NCBI RefSeq assembly: GCF_008107685.1
Contig: NZ_VIRF01000049.1
Span: forward strand, 1 to 41,350
Length of the DNA: 41,350 bases
Direction of reading: 5' to 3'
From: Novosphingobium sp. BW1
Lineage (GTDB): Bacteria > Pseudomonadota > Alphaproteobacteria > Sphingomonadales > Sphingomonadaceae
The position numbers and the translations under genes are program-made. Under the pieces are notes generated by a model that saw only the letters and a list, made by a program, of their open reading frames with translations, was not told where the DNA came from and ran no database searches. Position 1 is the first letter of the stretch. Each line of letters starts with the position of its first letter. Positions 1-7,724 of this stretch are shown piece after piece.

Positions 1-1686
1 GATGCCACGGCAACCCCGGCCCCGCCCGCGCTGTCCCACGTGGCATCGGGCGAGGCGCGCGCCCGGCTGTTCGAGAGCACCTGCTCTGCGCGGGTCGGCG
101 GCGCGTTCTGGCTCCCTCCGGCCGGTCTCGAGCGCGCGCCCGGCGTAGTCCTGCGCCCGCGAGCGCTGTCCGATCTGCCCCGGCTCGCCCCCGAAGCGCG
201 CACCGAGGCCGCCCGCACCCACGGCGCGCTGTGGGTCGCGGCCGACACCGCCCTGCACCCCGCGCTCGAAGCGCTTGCCAATGGCGCGCGCGCGCAATGG
301 CGCGGCGAGGTAGATCCCTGGTCGGTCCTCCCCGGCGCCGGGCACCTGCACGCCCATGGCGACGACGATTGGATCGCGCTCGCCCGCATTGCCAGAGTTC
401 CCGTCACCGTGCTGTCCCCCGGCCTCTTCGGCGTTCCGGGGGACAGCGACGAGGCACTCGACGCCCGTGCCGCGCAGCTCCTCTCGATCCCCTTGCGCGA
501 TCCTTTCGGCGACGGCGAACTCGCCACCGAAGCCGCCCTTGCCCTGCTGGCCGACTGGCGCCAGGTGATCGACGCGAACCGGGGCGTCAAGGGCCAGGCG
601 CTGGTCGCCGCCTGCGGCATGGCCTGGTGGAAGCGCACCGAAATCCGCCGCTTCCTGTGGACGCCCGAGCATCGCCTACGCATCCTCTCCGATCCCCGCA
701 AGGCGCTCGCTGCCGCGCACCGGGCGGGCGGCGCGCTCGCCATCTGGCCCTCGCGCGTGTCGGCCGCGCTGCTGGCCGAGGCCCGCGCCAAAGGCGTGCC
801 GCTGGTGCGTGTGGAGGACGGCTTCGTACGCTCGGTGGGACTTGGCAGTAACCTCGTGCCGCCCTCCTCGATCGTCGTCGACCGGCGCGGCATCCATTTC
901 GATCCGACCGGCCCCAGCGACCTCGAGGACATTCTCGCAACCCACCCCTTCCCGCCCGAAGTGCTAGAACGGGCCCGCGCGCTGTCGGACACGATCATCG
1001 CCGCTGGGATCAGCAAGTACGGCGCGGGCAAGGAAGGCACTGCCCTGCCCGAGCGTCAGGTGGGACGCCGCGTGGTGCTCGTCCCCGGCCAGGTCGAGGA
1101 CGACATGTCGGTGCGCGCTGGCGGCCACGGCCTGGCCTCCAACCTCGAACTGCTGCGCCGCGTGCGCGCGGCCGAGCCCGACGCCGAGATCTGGTGGCGC
1201 CCCCATCCCGACGTCGATGCCGGGCACCGCGTCGGCGCGATCGACGACACTGCGGCCCGCCGATACGCCGACCACATCGTACGCGGCGGCAGCATGGCCG
1301 CCCTTCTCGATGCGGTGGACGCGGTCCATGTGCTGACCTCGCTCACCGGCTTCGAAGCACTGATGCGCGGGCGGGAGGTCACCTGCCACGGCACCCCCTT
1401 CTACGCCGGATGGGGCCTCACCCGCGACCTCGCCCCTACCCCTGAGCGGCGCGGGCGCACTCTCACGCACGATGAACTCGTCGCGGGCGTTCTCATCCTC
1501 TATCCACGCTATCTCGATCCCGTAACGGGCCTGCCCTGCCCGCCCGAAACACTCGTCGCGCGGATGGCGGGCAACCGCGCGGTCAACCGCCAGAGCTGGA
1601 TCGCCCCGGTGCGCCGCGCGCAGGGGCGCGCGATGGCCGCCTTGCGCCGCCGCCTGCGCCATCGCACCGGGAGCCGGCGCCCTTGA
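1..1686 (+). CDS. kpsC: KpsC-like capsule Kdo transferase (5' end beyond window)
   Basis: Capsule_synth family protein. KpsC enzymes add beta-Kdo linker residues to the lipid anchor of group 2-type capsules at the cytoplasmic face. The frame is open to base 1, so the true start may lie upstream; a GTG at 40 would give 548 aa. Counting from that GTG, the C-terminal module is complete: VEDGFVRSVGLG near residue 258, VLVPGQVEDDMS near 346, WWRPHPD near 385, TSLTGFEAL near 433 and FYAGWGLTRD near 454. KpsC normally has two such modules. The first 190 residues only resemble the tail of the first one (DPFGDGEL and WWKRTEIRRFL), without its catalytic motifs. The stop overlaps the next gene's TTG start by 4 nt, so the two are probably co-transcribed. 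Assignment to the family is firm; exact acceptor and linkage are not shown. Confidence 0.85.
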   Translation, partial: DATATPAPPALSHVASGEARARLFESTCSARVGGAFWLPPAGLERAPGVVLRPRALSDLPRLAPEARTEAARTHGALWVAADTALHPALEALANGARAQWRGEVDPWSVLPGAGHLHAHGDDDWIALARIARVPVTVLSPGLFGVPGDSDEALDARAAQLLSIPLRDPFGDGELATEAALALLADWRQVIDANRGVKGQALVAACGMAWWKRTEIRRFLWTPEHRLRILSDPRKALAAAHRAGGALAIWPSRVSAALLAEARAKGVPLVRVEDGFVRSVGLGSNLVPPSSIVVDRRGIHFDPTGPSDLEDILATHPFPPEVLERARALSDTIIAAGISKYGAGKEGTALPERQVGRRVVLVPGQVEDDMSVRAGGHGLASNLELLRRVRAAEPDAEIWWRPHPDVDAGHRVGAIDDTAARRYADHIVRGGSMAALLDAVDAVHVLTSLTGFEALMRGREVTCHGTPFYAGWGLTRDLAPTPERRGRTLTHDELVAGVLILYPRYLDPVTGLPCPPETLVARMAGNRAVNRQSWIAPVRRAQGRAMAALRRRLRHRTGSRRP

Positions 1687-2885
1687 CCGATCTCATTCTC
1701 GACATCTCGCGCCTCATTTCGCGCGTCCGCCACGTCACGCCCTCAGGAGTGGACCGGGTAGAAATGGCCTATGCCCGCGGGCTCCTCGCCCACTACGGCG
1801 AGGAACTGAGCTTCGCCGCCGTCCACCCCGTCGGTGCCTATGGCCGGTTGCAGCGCGCGGCTGCACTCGCCTACCTCGACGAGCTGGAACGGCGCTGGGC
1901 CGAGGACCACGAGAGCGCGCGCCAACGCTCGCTCATCTCCGTCCTACCCTGGCTCAGGGCGCTGCGCCCCGTCCGCCCCGATCCCGCGCCGGACGGGGCG
2001 GGCGGGGTCTATGTCCAGGTCTCTCCCCACCACCTGACCCGGACCGAGCAGGTGCGGCGCATTCTTTCGCGCGAACGCACCCGGTTGCTGGCGCTGGTCC
2101 ACGACCTCATCCCCATCGAATTTCCCGAGTACGCCCGGCCCGGCGGCGCCGCGCTGCACGCCCGGCGCATGACCACGCTCGCCCGCCACGCCGACGCCGT
2201 CATCGCCAACTCGGCCGCGACCGGCGCGTCTTTTGCCCGCTGGACTGAGCAGCAGGGCAAAGCCGTGCCCCCGATCCACGTCGCGCTGCTGGGCACCGAG
2301 CCCGTCGCACAGGCCCCCGCCCACACCTTTGCCGACGCCCGGCCCTACTTCCTGTGCCTGGGTACGATCGAGCCGCGCAAGAACCACCTTCTGCTGCTCC
2401 ACCTCTGGCGCCAGATGGCCGAGACCCTTCCCGCCGAGCAGGTTCCCCGCCTCGTCGTGGTTGGCCGCAGAGGCTGGGAGAACGAGCAGATCCTCGATCT
2501 TCTGGAGCGCTGCGACGCGCTCAAACACCATGTCACCGAGATCAACGGCTGCCCCGATAGCGAACTGGCCGCGCTGCTGCGCGGCGCCCGCGCCCTGCTC
2601 ATGCCCTCCTTTGCCGAGGGCTACGGCATGCCCATCGCCGAAGCGCTGAGCGTGGGCATGCCGGTTCTGGCCAGCGACATCGCGGCGCACCGCGAAGTGG
2701 GAGGTCCCGTCCCCGATTACCGCGACCCGCTCGACGGGCCGGGCTGGTGCGCGGCAATCCTCGATTACGCGGCGTCGGGGGAACGCTATCAGGCGCAGAT
2801 GCAACGCCTGCCCGACTGGCACGCCCCCGACTGGAGCGCGCATATGGAGATCGCGCGCCGGGCCATCGAAAGCTTGCGCAGTTGA
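1683..2885 (+). CDS. GT4-family glycosyltransferase
   Basis: A 400-aa retaining glycosyltransferase of the GT-B fold, likely cytoplasmic and acting on a capsule or other surface glycan. The C-terminal nucleotide-sugar domain is clear: FLCLGTIEPRKNH near residue 220, LVVVGRRGWEN near 258 and EGYGMPIAEALSVGMPVLAS near 310, with the family's E-x7-E type donor site. An N-terminal acceptor domain contains LVHDLIPIEFPE. The start is TTG at 1683, overlapping the upstream stop in the string TTGA; this overlap and lack of a better start decide the choice. It is the last gene of the left + strand unit and is followed by a strong hairpin. The donor sugar cannot be told from sequence. Confidence 0.88.
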   Translation: MTDLILDISRLISRVRHVTPSGVDRVEMAYARGLLAHYGEELSFAAVHPVGAYGRLQRAAALAYLDELERRWAEDHESARQRSLISVLPWLRALRPVRPDPAPDGAGGVYVQVSPHHLTRTEQVRRILSRERTRLLALVHDLIPIEFPEYARPGGAALHARRMTTLARHADAVIANSAATGASFARWTEQQGKAVPPIHVALLGTEPVAQAPAHTFADARPYFLCLGTIEPRKNHLLLLHLWRQMAETLPAEQVPRLVVVGRRGWENEQILDLLERCDALKHHVTEINGCPDSELAALLRGARALLMPSFAEGYGMPIAEALSVGMPVLASDIAAHREVGGPVPDYRDPLDGPGWCAAILDYAASGERYQAQMQRLPDWHAPDWSAHMEIARRAIESLRS

Positions 2886-2901
2886 AGAAGGAATTAGCAG
2901 T

Positions 2902-2923
2902 CCCGAGGGCCATTGCCCTCGGG
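2902..2923 (+). terminator. Hairpin after the GT4 gene
   Basis: Perfect 9-bp stem CCCGAGGGC / GCCCTCGGG with a CATT loop, 16 nt after the glycosyltransferase stop and followed by TTCCCC. It lies between convergent genes, so it probably ends the kpsC-GT transcript. The T-run is short. Confidence 0.7.
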
Positions 2924-2997
2924 TTCCCCAAACGGTCTGACGCACCCTTCGCGCGCCGCCGTGGCTGTGGAAGGCAAGATCGCCCATTTGGGGGGCG

Positions 2998-3013
2998 AGG
3001 GGCGATCGCCCCT
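2998..3013. terminator. Perfect 16-bp palindrome between convergent genes
   Basis: AGGGGCGATCGCCCCT, self-complementary, 15 bp before the hydroxylase stop and followed by TAAG. It may terminate the leftward hydroxylase transcript. Its core resembles hairpins at 34718-34737 and 34773-34792. Confidence 0.5.
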
Positions 3014-3028
3014 TAAGTCAATTCACCT

Positions 3029-3721
3029 CTAGCGCTTCAACGAGCGCACGTCGCTGCCGAAGACACGGTCCCAGAAGATCGCGGTGATGGCGTAGTTCGC
3101 GTGCTTGTCGATATGGTGGTGGCGCATGTGATGGCGCTTCAAGGCCTGGCCCAGGCGCCCGCGCATCGGCCACTGGTGGCAGGCGTAGTGCACGAGATCA
3201 TAGGCCACGTAGCCCATCATGAAGCCCAGGAACGGCCAGGCGCTCGCCCGGCCCATGACCAGCGCGAAAACACCCCAGACGCACAGCGCAATGGGAATGC
3301 TCAGTATCGGAGGCATAAGATTGCGCAGCCGATCGTCGGGCTGTTCGTGATGGTTGCCGTGGATCAGGAAAACCACCCAGCGGATTGGCGCAATCTGCGT
3401 CTGCCAGTGGAACAGGTAGCGGTGCATCGCGTACTCGAACAGGCTCCACACGGCGAGGCCGAGCGCCACAAGGCCCAGCCCCGTCAGCGGGCCGACCGCC
3501 CCCCACCCGGCAAGTCCGATCAGCGGCAACAGCACCGCCCAGGTCAGGCCGAACCAGAATGCGGACACCACCGTAAGCCGCTCCAACCAGGCATTCTGGA
3601 AGAGACGCAGGCGTGTATGGTTTGAGACGGGACCTTTGTTCATTACGCCAAGTCTGGACAGAAGCGCAGTGTCGCTGTCAAGCGATAACAGCTTGTGTTC
3701 GGGCAGATTGCTATTGGACAT
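3029..3721 (-). CDS. Fatty acid hydroxylase / sterol desaturase family membrane protein
   Basis: A 230-aa integral membrane di-iron oxygenase of the fatty acid hydroxylase superfamily (PF04116 type). Histidine clusters are visible: HRYLFH at 100-105, HGNHH at 121-125, HYACH at 178-182 and HHMRHHH at 197-203, which fits the family's metal-binding pattern. Hydrophobic segments lie around 50-95 and 138-178. The relatives include ceramide/fatty-acid 2-hydroxylases, so a role in hydroxylating a membrane lipid (sphingolipid or lipid anchor) is plausible. The ATG at 3721 begins MSNSNLPEH; the frame stays open further upstream but only as the complement of the SDR gene. It is divergent from that SDR, with an AT-rich stretch between them. 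Substrate unknown. Confidence 0.85.
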   Translation of the reverse strand: MSNSNLPEHKLLSLDSDTALLSRLGVMNKGPVSNHTRLRLFQNAWLERLTVVSAFWFGLTWAVLLPLIGLAGWGAVGPLTGLGLVALGLAVWSLFEYAMHRYLFHWQTQIAPIRWVVFLIHGNHHEQPDDRLRNLMPPILSIPIALCVWGVFALVMGRASAWPFLGFMMGYVAYDLVHYACHQWPMRGRLGQALKRHHMRHHHIDKHANYAITAIFWDRVFGSDVRSLKR

Positions 3722-3748
3722 ACGGATAAGTTCAGAAGTGACAACAAA

Positions 3749-4519
3749 TTGATTTATATATCTGATCCCAAAAGGATTTTTCTGACCGGCGCATCCGGGC
3801 ACCTCGGGCGAGCCCTCGCCCGCTTGCACGCCGTGCCCGGCGTAGAACTCACCTTGTGGGGACGCGATACCGACAAACTTGAGGAAATCGCCCGGACCTG
3901 CCGCGAAGCCGGCGCCAAGGTGGGCATCCTCGCGCAGGATCTGGAGGATACATCGGCCTCGCTGGCCGCGCTGCGGGCCGCAGATGCACGGGCTCCCATC
4001 GACTTGGCCTACCTCGTCGCCGGGCTCGGCGACACCTGCGCGCCAGGGCAACTGGTCGAGCCGCCCGAGCAGGTCCTGCGCCTCGCCCAGGTCAACTTCG
4101 CCGCGCCCGCCGCCTTGGCAAGCGCGCTCGCCGCGCGCATGGCCGAGCGCGGCACAGGGCGCATCGTCCTGATCGGATCGGCGGCAGGCCACCATGCGCT
4201 GCCCTTCGCCGCATCCTATGCAGCCAGCAAGGCCGGACTGGCCCGCTTCGCGCAGGCGCTGCGCATTGCCGTGGCACCGCGCGGCGTCCAGGTAACGCTC
4301 GCAGTGCCAGGCTTCCTTGCGACACCCGGCCGGCGCGAGGCTTCGGGCGCTCCCCCCATGCTGCTGGAGGTGGACGAAGCCGCGCGGCGCATTGCGCAGG
4401 CTGCCCGTGAAGGACGGGGTACCTACGTAACCCCGTGGATCTTTCGCGTTCTCCACCTCGTCGACCGCACGCTGCCGGGCCCCGTGCGTGCGCGTCTGCT
4501 GCGCGCCATGGCGCCCTAG
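3749..4519 (+). CDS. Short-chain dehydrogenase/reductase (SDR)
   Basis: A Rossmann-fold NAD(P)-dependent oxidoreductase of about 256 aa. The glycine motif TGASGHLG sits near residues 12-19. The catalytic segment has the family Ser (GSAAGHH) and YAASK with Tyr and Lys spaced as YxxxK, followed by PGFLATP. The start is uncertain: TTG at 3749 gives a compact N-terminus directly before the dinucleotide-binding strand, while GTG at 3695 would overlap the divergent hydroxylase gene by 27 nt. The 3' end overlaps the LTA-synthase-like gene's stop by 4 nt in convergent orientation. Its position between envelope genes suggests modification of a lipid or sugar, but the substrate is not evident. Confidence 0.88.
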   Translation: MIYISDPKRIFLTGASGHLGRALARLHAVPGVELTLWGRDTDKLEEIARTCREAGAKVGILAQDLEDTSASLAALRAADARAPIDLAYLVAGLGDTCAPGQLVEPPEQVLRLAQVNFAAPAALASALAARMAERGTGRIVLIGSAAGHHALPFAASYAASKAGLARFAQALRIAVAPRGVQVTLAVPGFLATPGRREASGAPPMLLEVDEAARRIAQAAREGRGTYVTPWIFRVLHLVDRTLPGPVRARLLRAMAP

Positions 4520-6039
4520 GTTCGGGCCCCGTCCTGTTCGCGCCCGAGCGCGCCTTCGAGGATCGCGTGATGCAGCGCCGCCGGGGTGATGTCACGGCGG
4601 CTGTTCGCTCCGGGCACGACCTGCCCCGAGGCATCGAAGCGCAGCACGACATAGGGCGTGTGGCGCGGCCCGCCCGGTTCGCTCGCGCCCGGAATGCTGG
4701 GCCGGTGATCGCCGAAGAAGACCAGCATCGCAGGGCGCTCCAGCGCGGCAAGTCCGTCGGTCAGTTCGCTGAGCATCGCATCGCTCTTGCCCACAAGCTC
4801 GCGATACCCCTCCACGAGATGCTCGGCCCGGTTGCCCTTGGCCGACGACCAGGGTCCGTGGTTCTCGATCGTGACCGCATAGAGAAAGGAGGCGCTCTGC
4901 GCACAGCGGGCCTGCGCCAGCAATTCACGGGTGATCGCGGCATCGCTGACATAGCGCCCTTCCCCCGGGCCCGGCGGATCGAAGTGCGCCTCGCCCACCA
5001 GCTCGGCGAAGCCACCCGCGGGCAGTATCCGGTCACGGCCATAGAAACGCATGTCGTGGGGGTGCACGAAAAGGCTGCGCCAGCGCTCGGGACCCAGACG
5101 CTGCGGTAGCGCGTAGGACGCCTCCCCCAGCGCGGTCAGGAAGGGATCGAAACGGCGAAACCCCAGCGCCTCTTCCTCGCGACCGAACAGGACGGCGTAT
5201 TCAGTGCGCATGGTGTAGGCCCCGAACCCGCTGACCTGCAGATCGCCCCACTGCCAAGCCTGCGCGCGCGCCGCGGCAAGGCCGGGAAGCGCCATGGCCC
5301 GGTCCCCGAACAGCTCGGCCGGGTCGGCAAACGATTCGCATTGCACGGCCACGATGACCTCGGGCGCGGGCAAGTCCGGCGCGGGATGGTCCGGGTCGGC
5401 CTGCGCGGAGAGCCGTTTGGGCGCCGGGCACGGAGCCGGGTCGGCGCTGGCCCGCCAACGCAGCCAGTGCAGCAGCAAGGTGGGCAAAAGGCCATGGCGC
5501 GCAACGTCCGCGACCGCATCCGGCTCGGGCGCCAGTGCGCGGAACGAGGGCAAGCGCAGGATCGCCGCTAACGCCGCAAAGCTGCCCAGAGCCAGGCCCG
5601 CCCCCCACAGATGCACCGCCGGATCGGGCACGAAGAGCCAGGCCAGCGCCACCAGCAGCGCCGCGGCCACCAGCCCGATCGCCAGCTTCTGCCAAACCTT
5701 CAGCGCGGAGAGGTAGAACTGCGGATGGCGAAAGATCGCCCCGATCAACGCGAGGTCGGAGAACAGCAGCGGCTCACCCAGCATCGCCCGCTTCGCGTTC
5801 GAGGCCAGCGCCAGCAGCGCCTGCAACGCCAGGGCCAGCACCGCGGACACAAGGACACTCCCGCAGAGCGCCAGAAACATTCCGCAAACCATGGCGCTCA
5901 ATAAGAGCAGCAGCGCGCTGCCTCGTGCCGAACGCCACGGTCGAGGGGGCGCCTCTCGACGCGGGCGTACCAGAGCGTCGAGCCAAAAAACAGCAGTCAA
6001 GAAAGCCGACCCGCCCAGAATCGGAGCTACATGAGTCAT
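4516..6039 (-). CDS. LTA synthase-like membrane transferase (alkaline phosphatase superfamily)
   Basis: A 507-aa protein with about five hydrophobic segments in the first 190 residues and a C-terminal sulfatase/LtaS-like domain. Visible motifs are VAVQCESFAD (metal-binding Glu), GAYTMRTEYAVL (position of the LtaS nucleophile Thr), TIENHGPW and VFFGDHRPS (metal-binding Asp-His). LtaS relatives transfer phosphoglycerol or phosphoethanolamine outside the inner membrane; Gram-negative members also decorate periplasmic or capsular glycans. The ATG at 6039 (MTHVAPILGG) puts a membrane segment at the N-terminus; the frame extends 27 codons further without a better start. It diverges from kpsS, which supports a role in capsule or envelope decoration. 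The transferred group is unknown. Confidence 0.82.
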   Translation of the reverse strand: MTHVAPILGGSAFLTAVFWLDALVRPRREAPPRPWRSARGSALLLLLSAMVCGMFLALCGSVLVSAVLALALQALLALASNAKRAMLGEPLLFSDLALIGAIFRHPQFYLSALKVWQKLAIGLVAAALLVALAWLFVPDPAVHLWGAGLALGSFAALAAILRLPSFRALAPEPDAVADVARHGLLPTLLLHWLRWRASADPAPCPAPKRLSAQADPDHPAPDLPAPEVIVAVQCESFADPAELFGDRAMALPGLAAARAQAWQWGDLQVSGFGAYTMRTEYAVLFGREEEALGFRRFDPFLTALGEASYALPQRLGPERWRSLFVHPHDMRFYGRDRILPAGGFAELVGEAHFDPPGPGEGRYVSDAAITRELLAQARCAQSASFLYAVTIENHGPWSSAKGNRAEHLVEGYRELVGKSDAMLSELTDGLAALERPAMLVFFGDHRPSIPGASEPGGPRHTPYVVLRFDASGQVVPGANSRRDITPAALHHAILEGALGREQDGART

Positions 6040-6092
6040 CTGGCGGCAGAGGAAAAAGTGTCGATCATCGTGGCCAAGCTGGTGCGATCTGT

Positions 6093-6107
6093 TTGACGCT
6101 TGGTCAA
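6093..6107. promoter_or_regulatory. Inverted repeat in divergent promoter region
   Basis: TTGAC-GCTTG-GTCAA lies in the 158-bp gap between the LTA-synthase-like gene and kpsS. It is a candidate operator for one or both; the first arm also resembles a -35 box. No binding protein can be named. Confidence 0.35.
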
Positions 6108-6140
6108 GGCCGCAGCGCACTGTCCCCGTCTAATTCGGTG

Positions 6141-6157
6141 AACCGTTTGTGACGGTT
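6141..6157. promoter_or_regulatory. Inverted repeat upstream of kpsS
   Basis: AACCGT-TTGTG-ACGGTT, six-base arms around a 5-nt centre, 40 bp before the kpsS start. A candidate operator or leader hairpin in the shared promoter region. Confidence 0.4.
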
Positions 6158-6197
6158 CTTGGTTTCACAAGATGAGAGGCGTAACGGAAGGGCAGAC

Positions 6198-7520
6198 ATG
6201 TATATCTCGACCCAGAAACAGGCCACGGATTGCGACGTGGCCGAGCACGCCCCCCGAGGACGGGACAGCGCGCAGGCGACCCCATCGCCCCCGGCCTCAC
6301 CTTCCGAGCCGCGCAGCGTTCTCCTCCTGCAAGGGCTCATGGGCCCCCTCTTCCGCCGCCTCGGCCAGGAGCTGCTGCGCCAGGGACATGCCGTCCACAA
6401 GGTCAACTTCAACGGCGGCGATCGGCTGTTCTGGCGCCTGCCCGGCGGGATCGAATACCGCGGCTCGCTGAGCGACTGGCCCACGGCGCTGCGTACGATC
6501 CTTCAGGAAAAGGCCGTGACCGACGTCGTCCTGTTCGGCGACTGCCGCGTCCACCACCTTGCCGCGACCGCGGTCTGCCGCGAACTGGACATTCCCGTGC
6601 ATGTCTTCGAGGAAGGCTACATCCGGCCCGACTGGGTGACGCTCGAACTGGGCGGGGTCAACGGCCACTCGCTGCTGCCACGCGATCCCGAATGGTACCG
6701 CGCGACTGCCGCCACGCTGCCGCCGGTACCCGAGCACAAACAGGTGCCCTCCTCGTTCCGCCGCCGCGCGCTCGAAGGGCTGCTCTACAACTGCGCCGAC
6801 GTCTTCACCCGCCGGGCCTACCCGCACTGGACCAACCACCGCCCCTGGCACCCGGTGGTCGAGGGTATGGGCTGGCTGCGCAAGCTCCTGCGCGGCAAGG
6901 GCAAGCGCGCGCGCGCAACGGCGCTGATCGAACGGCTCGAAGCTGCTCCGACGCCCTACTTCCTGTTCCCGCTCCAGCTCGACAGCGACGCGCAGATCCG
7001 CCTGCACTCCCCCTTCGCAGGGGTCGCCGACGCGCTGCGCCTGGTGCTCGAATCCTTTGCCCGCAACGCGCCCGCCGAGGCCCGTCTCGTTGTCAAGGAG
7101 CATCCCCTTGACAACGGCGTGCGCAACTGGCGCGAGGAAACCGCCAGTCTTGCCGCGCTGTTCGGCATTGCCGACCGGGTCGACTACATGGGCTGGGGCG
7201 ACATCGTGCCGGTGGCAGCCCGCGCGCGCGGCACGGTCACGATCAACAGCACCAGCGGCACGCTGGCGCTCGCGCTTGGCATCCCTGTGGTGGTGCTTGG
7301 CCATGCCGTCTACGACATCCCCGACATCACCTTCCAGGACGGGATCGACGCCTTCTGGACCAACCCGGTCGCCCCCGATCCCGAGACGTTCGCGGCCTTC
7401 CGCCGGGTGCTGATTGAACGCTGCCTGATACCGGGCGGGTTCTTTTCGGATGAGGCGCTGGACAAGGTGGTGCGCCACGCCGTCGCCCGCTTCGAAGGCA
7501 AGGGCCTGCTTCCCGAGTAA
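6198..7520 (+). CDS. kpsS: KpsS-like capsule Kdo transferase
   Basis: A 440-aa Capsule_synth protein of the KpsS type. KpsS is the retaining beta-Kdo transferase that adds the first Kdo to lyso-phosphatidylglycerol before capsule export. Characteristic segments are VLLLQGLMGPLFRRLGQEL near 36, HKVNFNGGDRLFW near 62, VLFGDCRVHH near 108, HVFEEGYIRPDWVTLE near 130, VVKEHPLD near 294 and TINSTSGTLALALGIPVVVLG near 347. ATG 6198 is preceded by GGAAGGG at good spacing, so it is preferred over longer alternatives. The first 35 residues are polar and lineage specific. KpsC at the window's left edge is the expected partner; kpsM, kpsT, kpsD and kpsE are not in the window. Confidence 0.9.
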   Translation: MYISTQKQATDCDVAEHAPRGRDSAQATPSPPASPSEPRSVLLLQGLMGPLFRRLGQELLRQGHAVHKVNFNGGDRLFWRLPGGIEYRGSLSDWPTALRTILQEKAVTDVVLFGDCRVHHLAATAVCRELDIPVHVFEEGYIRPDWVTLELGGVNGHSLLPRDPEWYRATAATLPPVPEHKQVPSSFRRRALEGLLYNCADVFTRRAYPHWTNHRPWHPVVEGMGWLRKLLRGKGKRARATALIERLEAAPTPYFLFPLQLDSDAQIRLHSPFAGVADALRLVLESFARNAPAEARLVVKEHPLDNGVRNWREETASLAALFGIADRVDYMGWGDIVPVAARARGTVTINSTSGTLALALGIPVVVLGHAVYDIPDITFQDGIDAFWTNPVAPDPETFAAFRRVLIERCLIPGGFFSDEALDKVVRHAVARFEGKGLLPE

Positions 7521-7527
7521 GCAGGCC
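7503..7527 (+). terminator. Hairpin overlapping the kpsS stop
   Basis: GGCCTGCTT / AAGCAGGCC, a 9-bp perfect stem with a 7-nt loop that includes part of the stop codon region. No clear T-run follows, so it may be a weak terminator or an RNA-stabilising hairpin. Confidence 0.5.
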
Positions 7528-7601
7528 TGCAAGGCCCACCGGCAACACGTTGTTCTGCCTAGATACTTGCCTAAAAGCGATTAATTAGCCTGTTAAGCTT
7601 C

Positions 7602-7628
7602 TTGCGTTTTACTATCACGCATTATAAT
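7602..7628 (+). promoter_or_regulatory. Candidate sigma70-type promoter for the TonB receptor
   Basis: TTGCGT, 15-nt spacer, then TATAAT at 7623-7628, in the 204-bp gap before the receptor. The spacer is shorter than ideal. The remaining leader is about 90 nt and ends in AAGGAGG before the start. Confidence 0.4.
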
Positions 7629-7724
7629 CTTGTTGCTTACCCCCCTCGAATCGCCTAAATGCCGGACAGCGCCAAGTAGAGCGCAAAGGACACGCAAAGT
7701 GTCCGGTTCAAGGAGGGGTTCCTG

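Noticed and set aside
3722..4456. Upstream extension of the hydroxylase reading frame
   Set aside because: It is the complement of the SDR gene; the start is ATG 3721.
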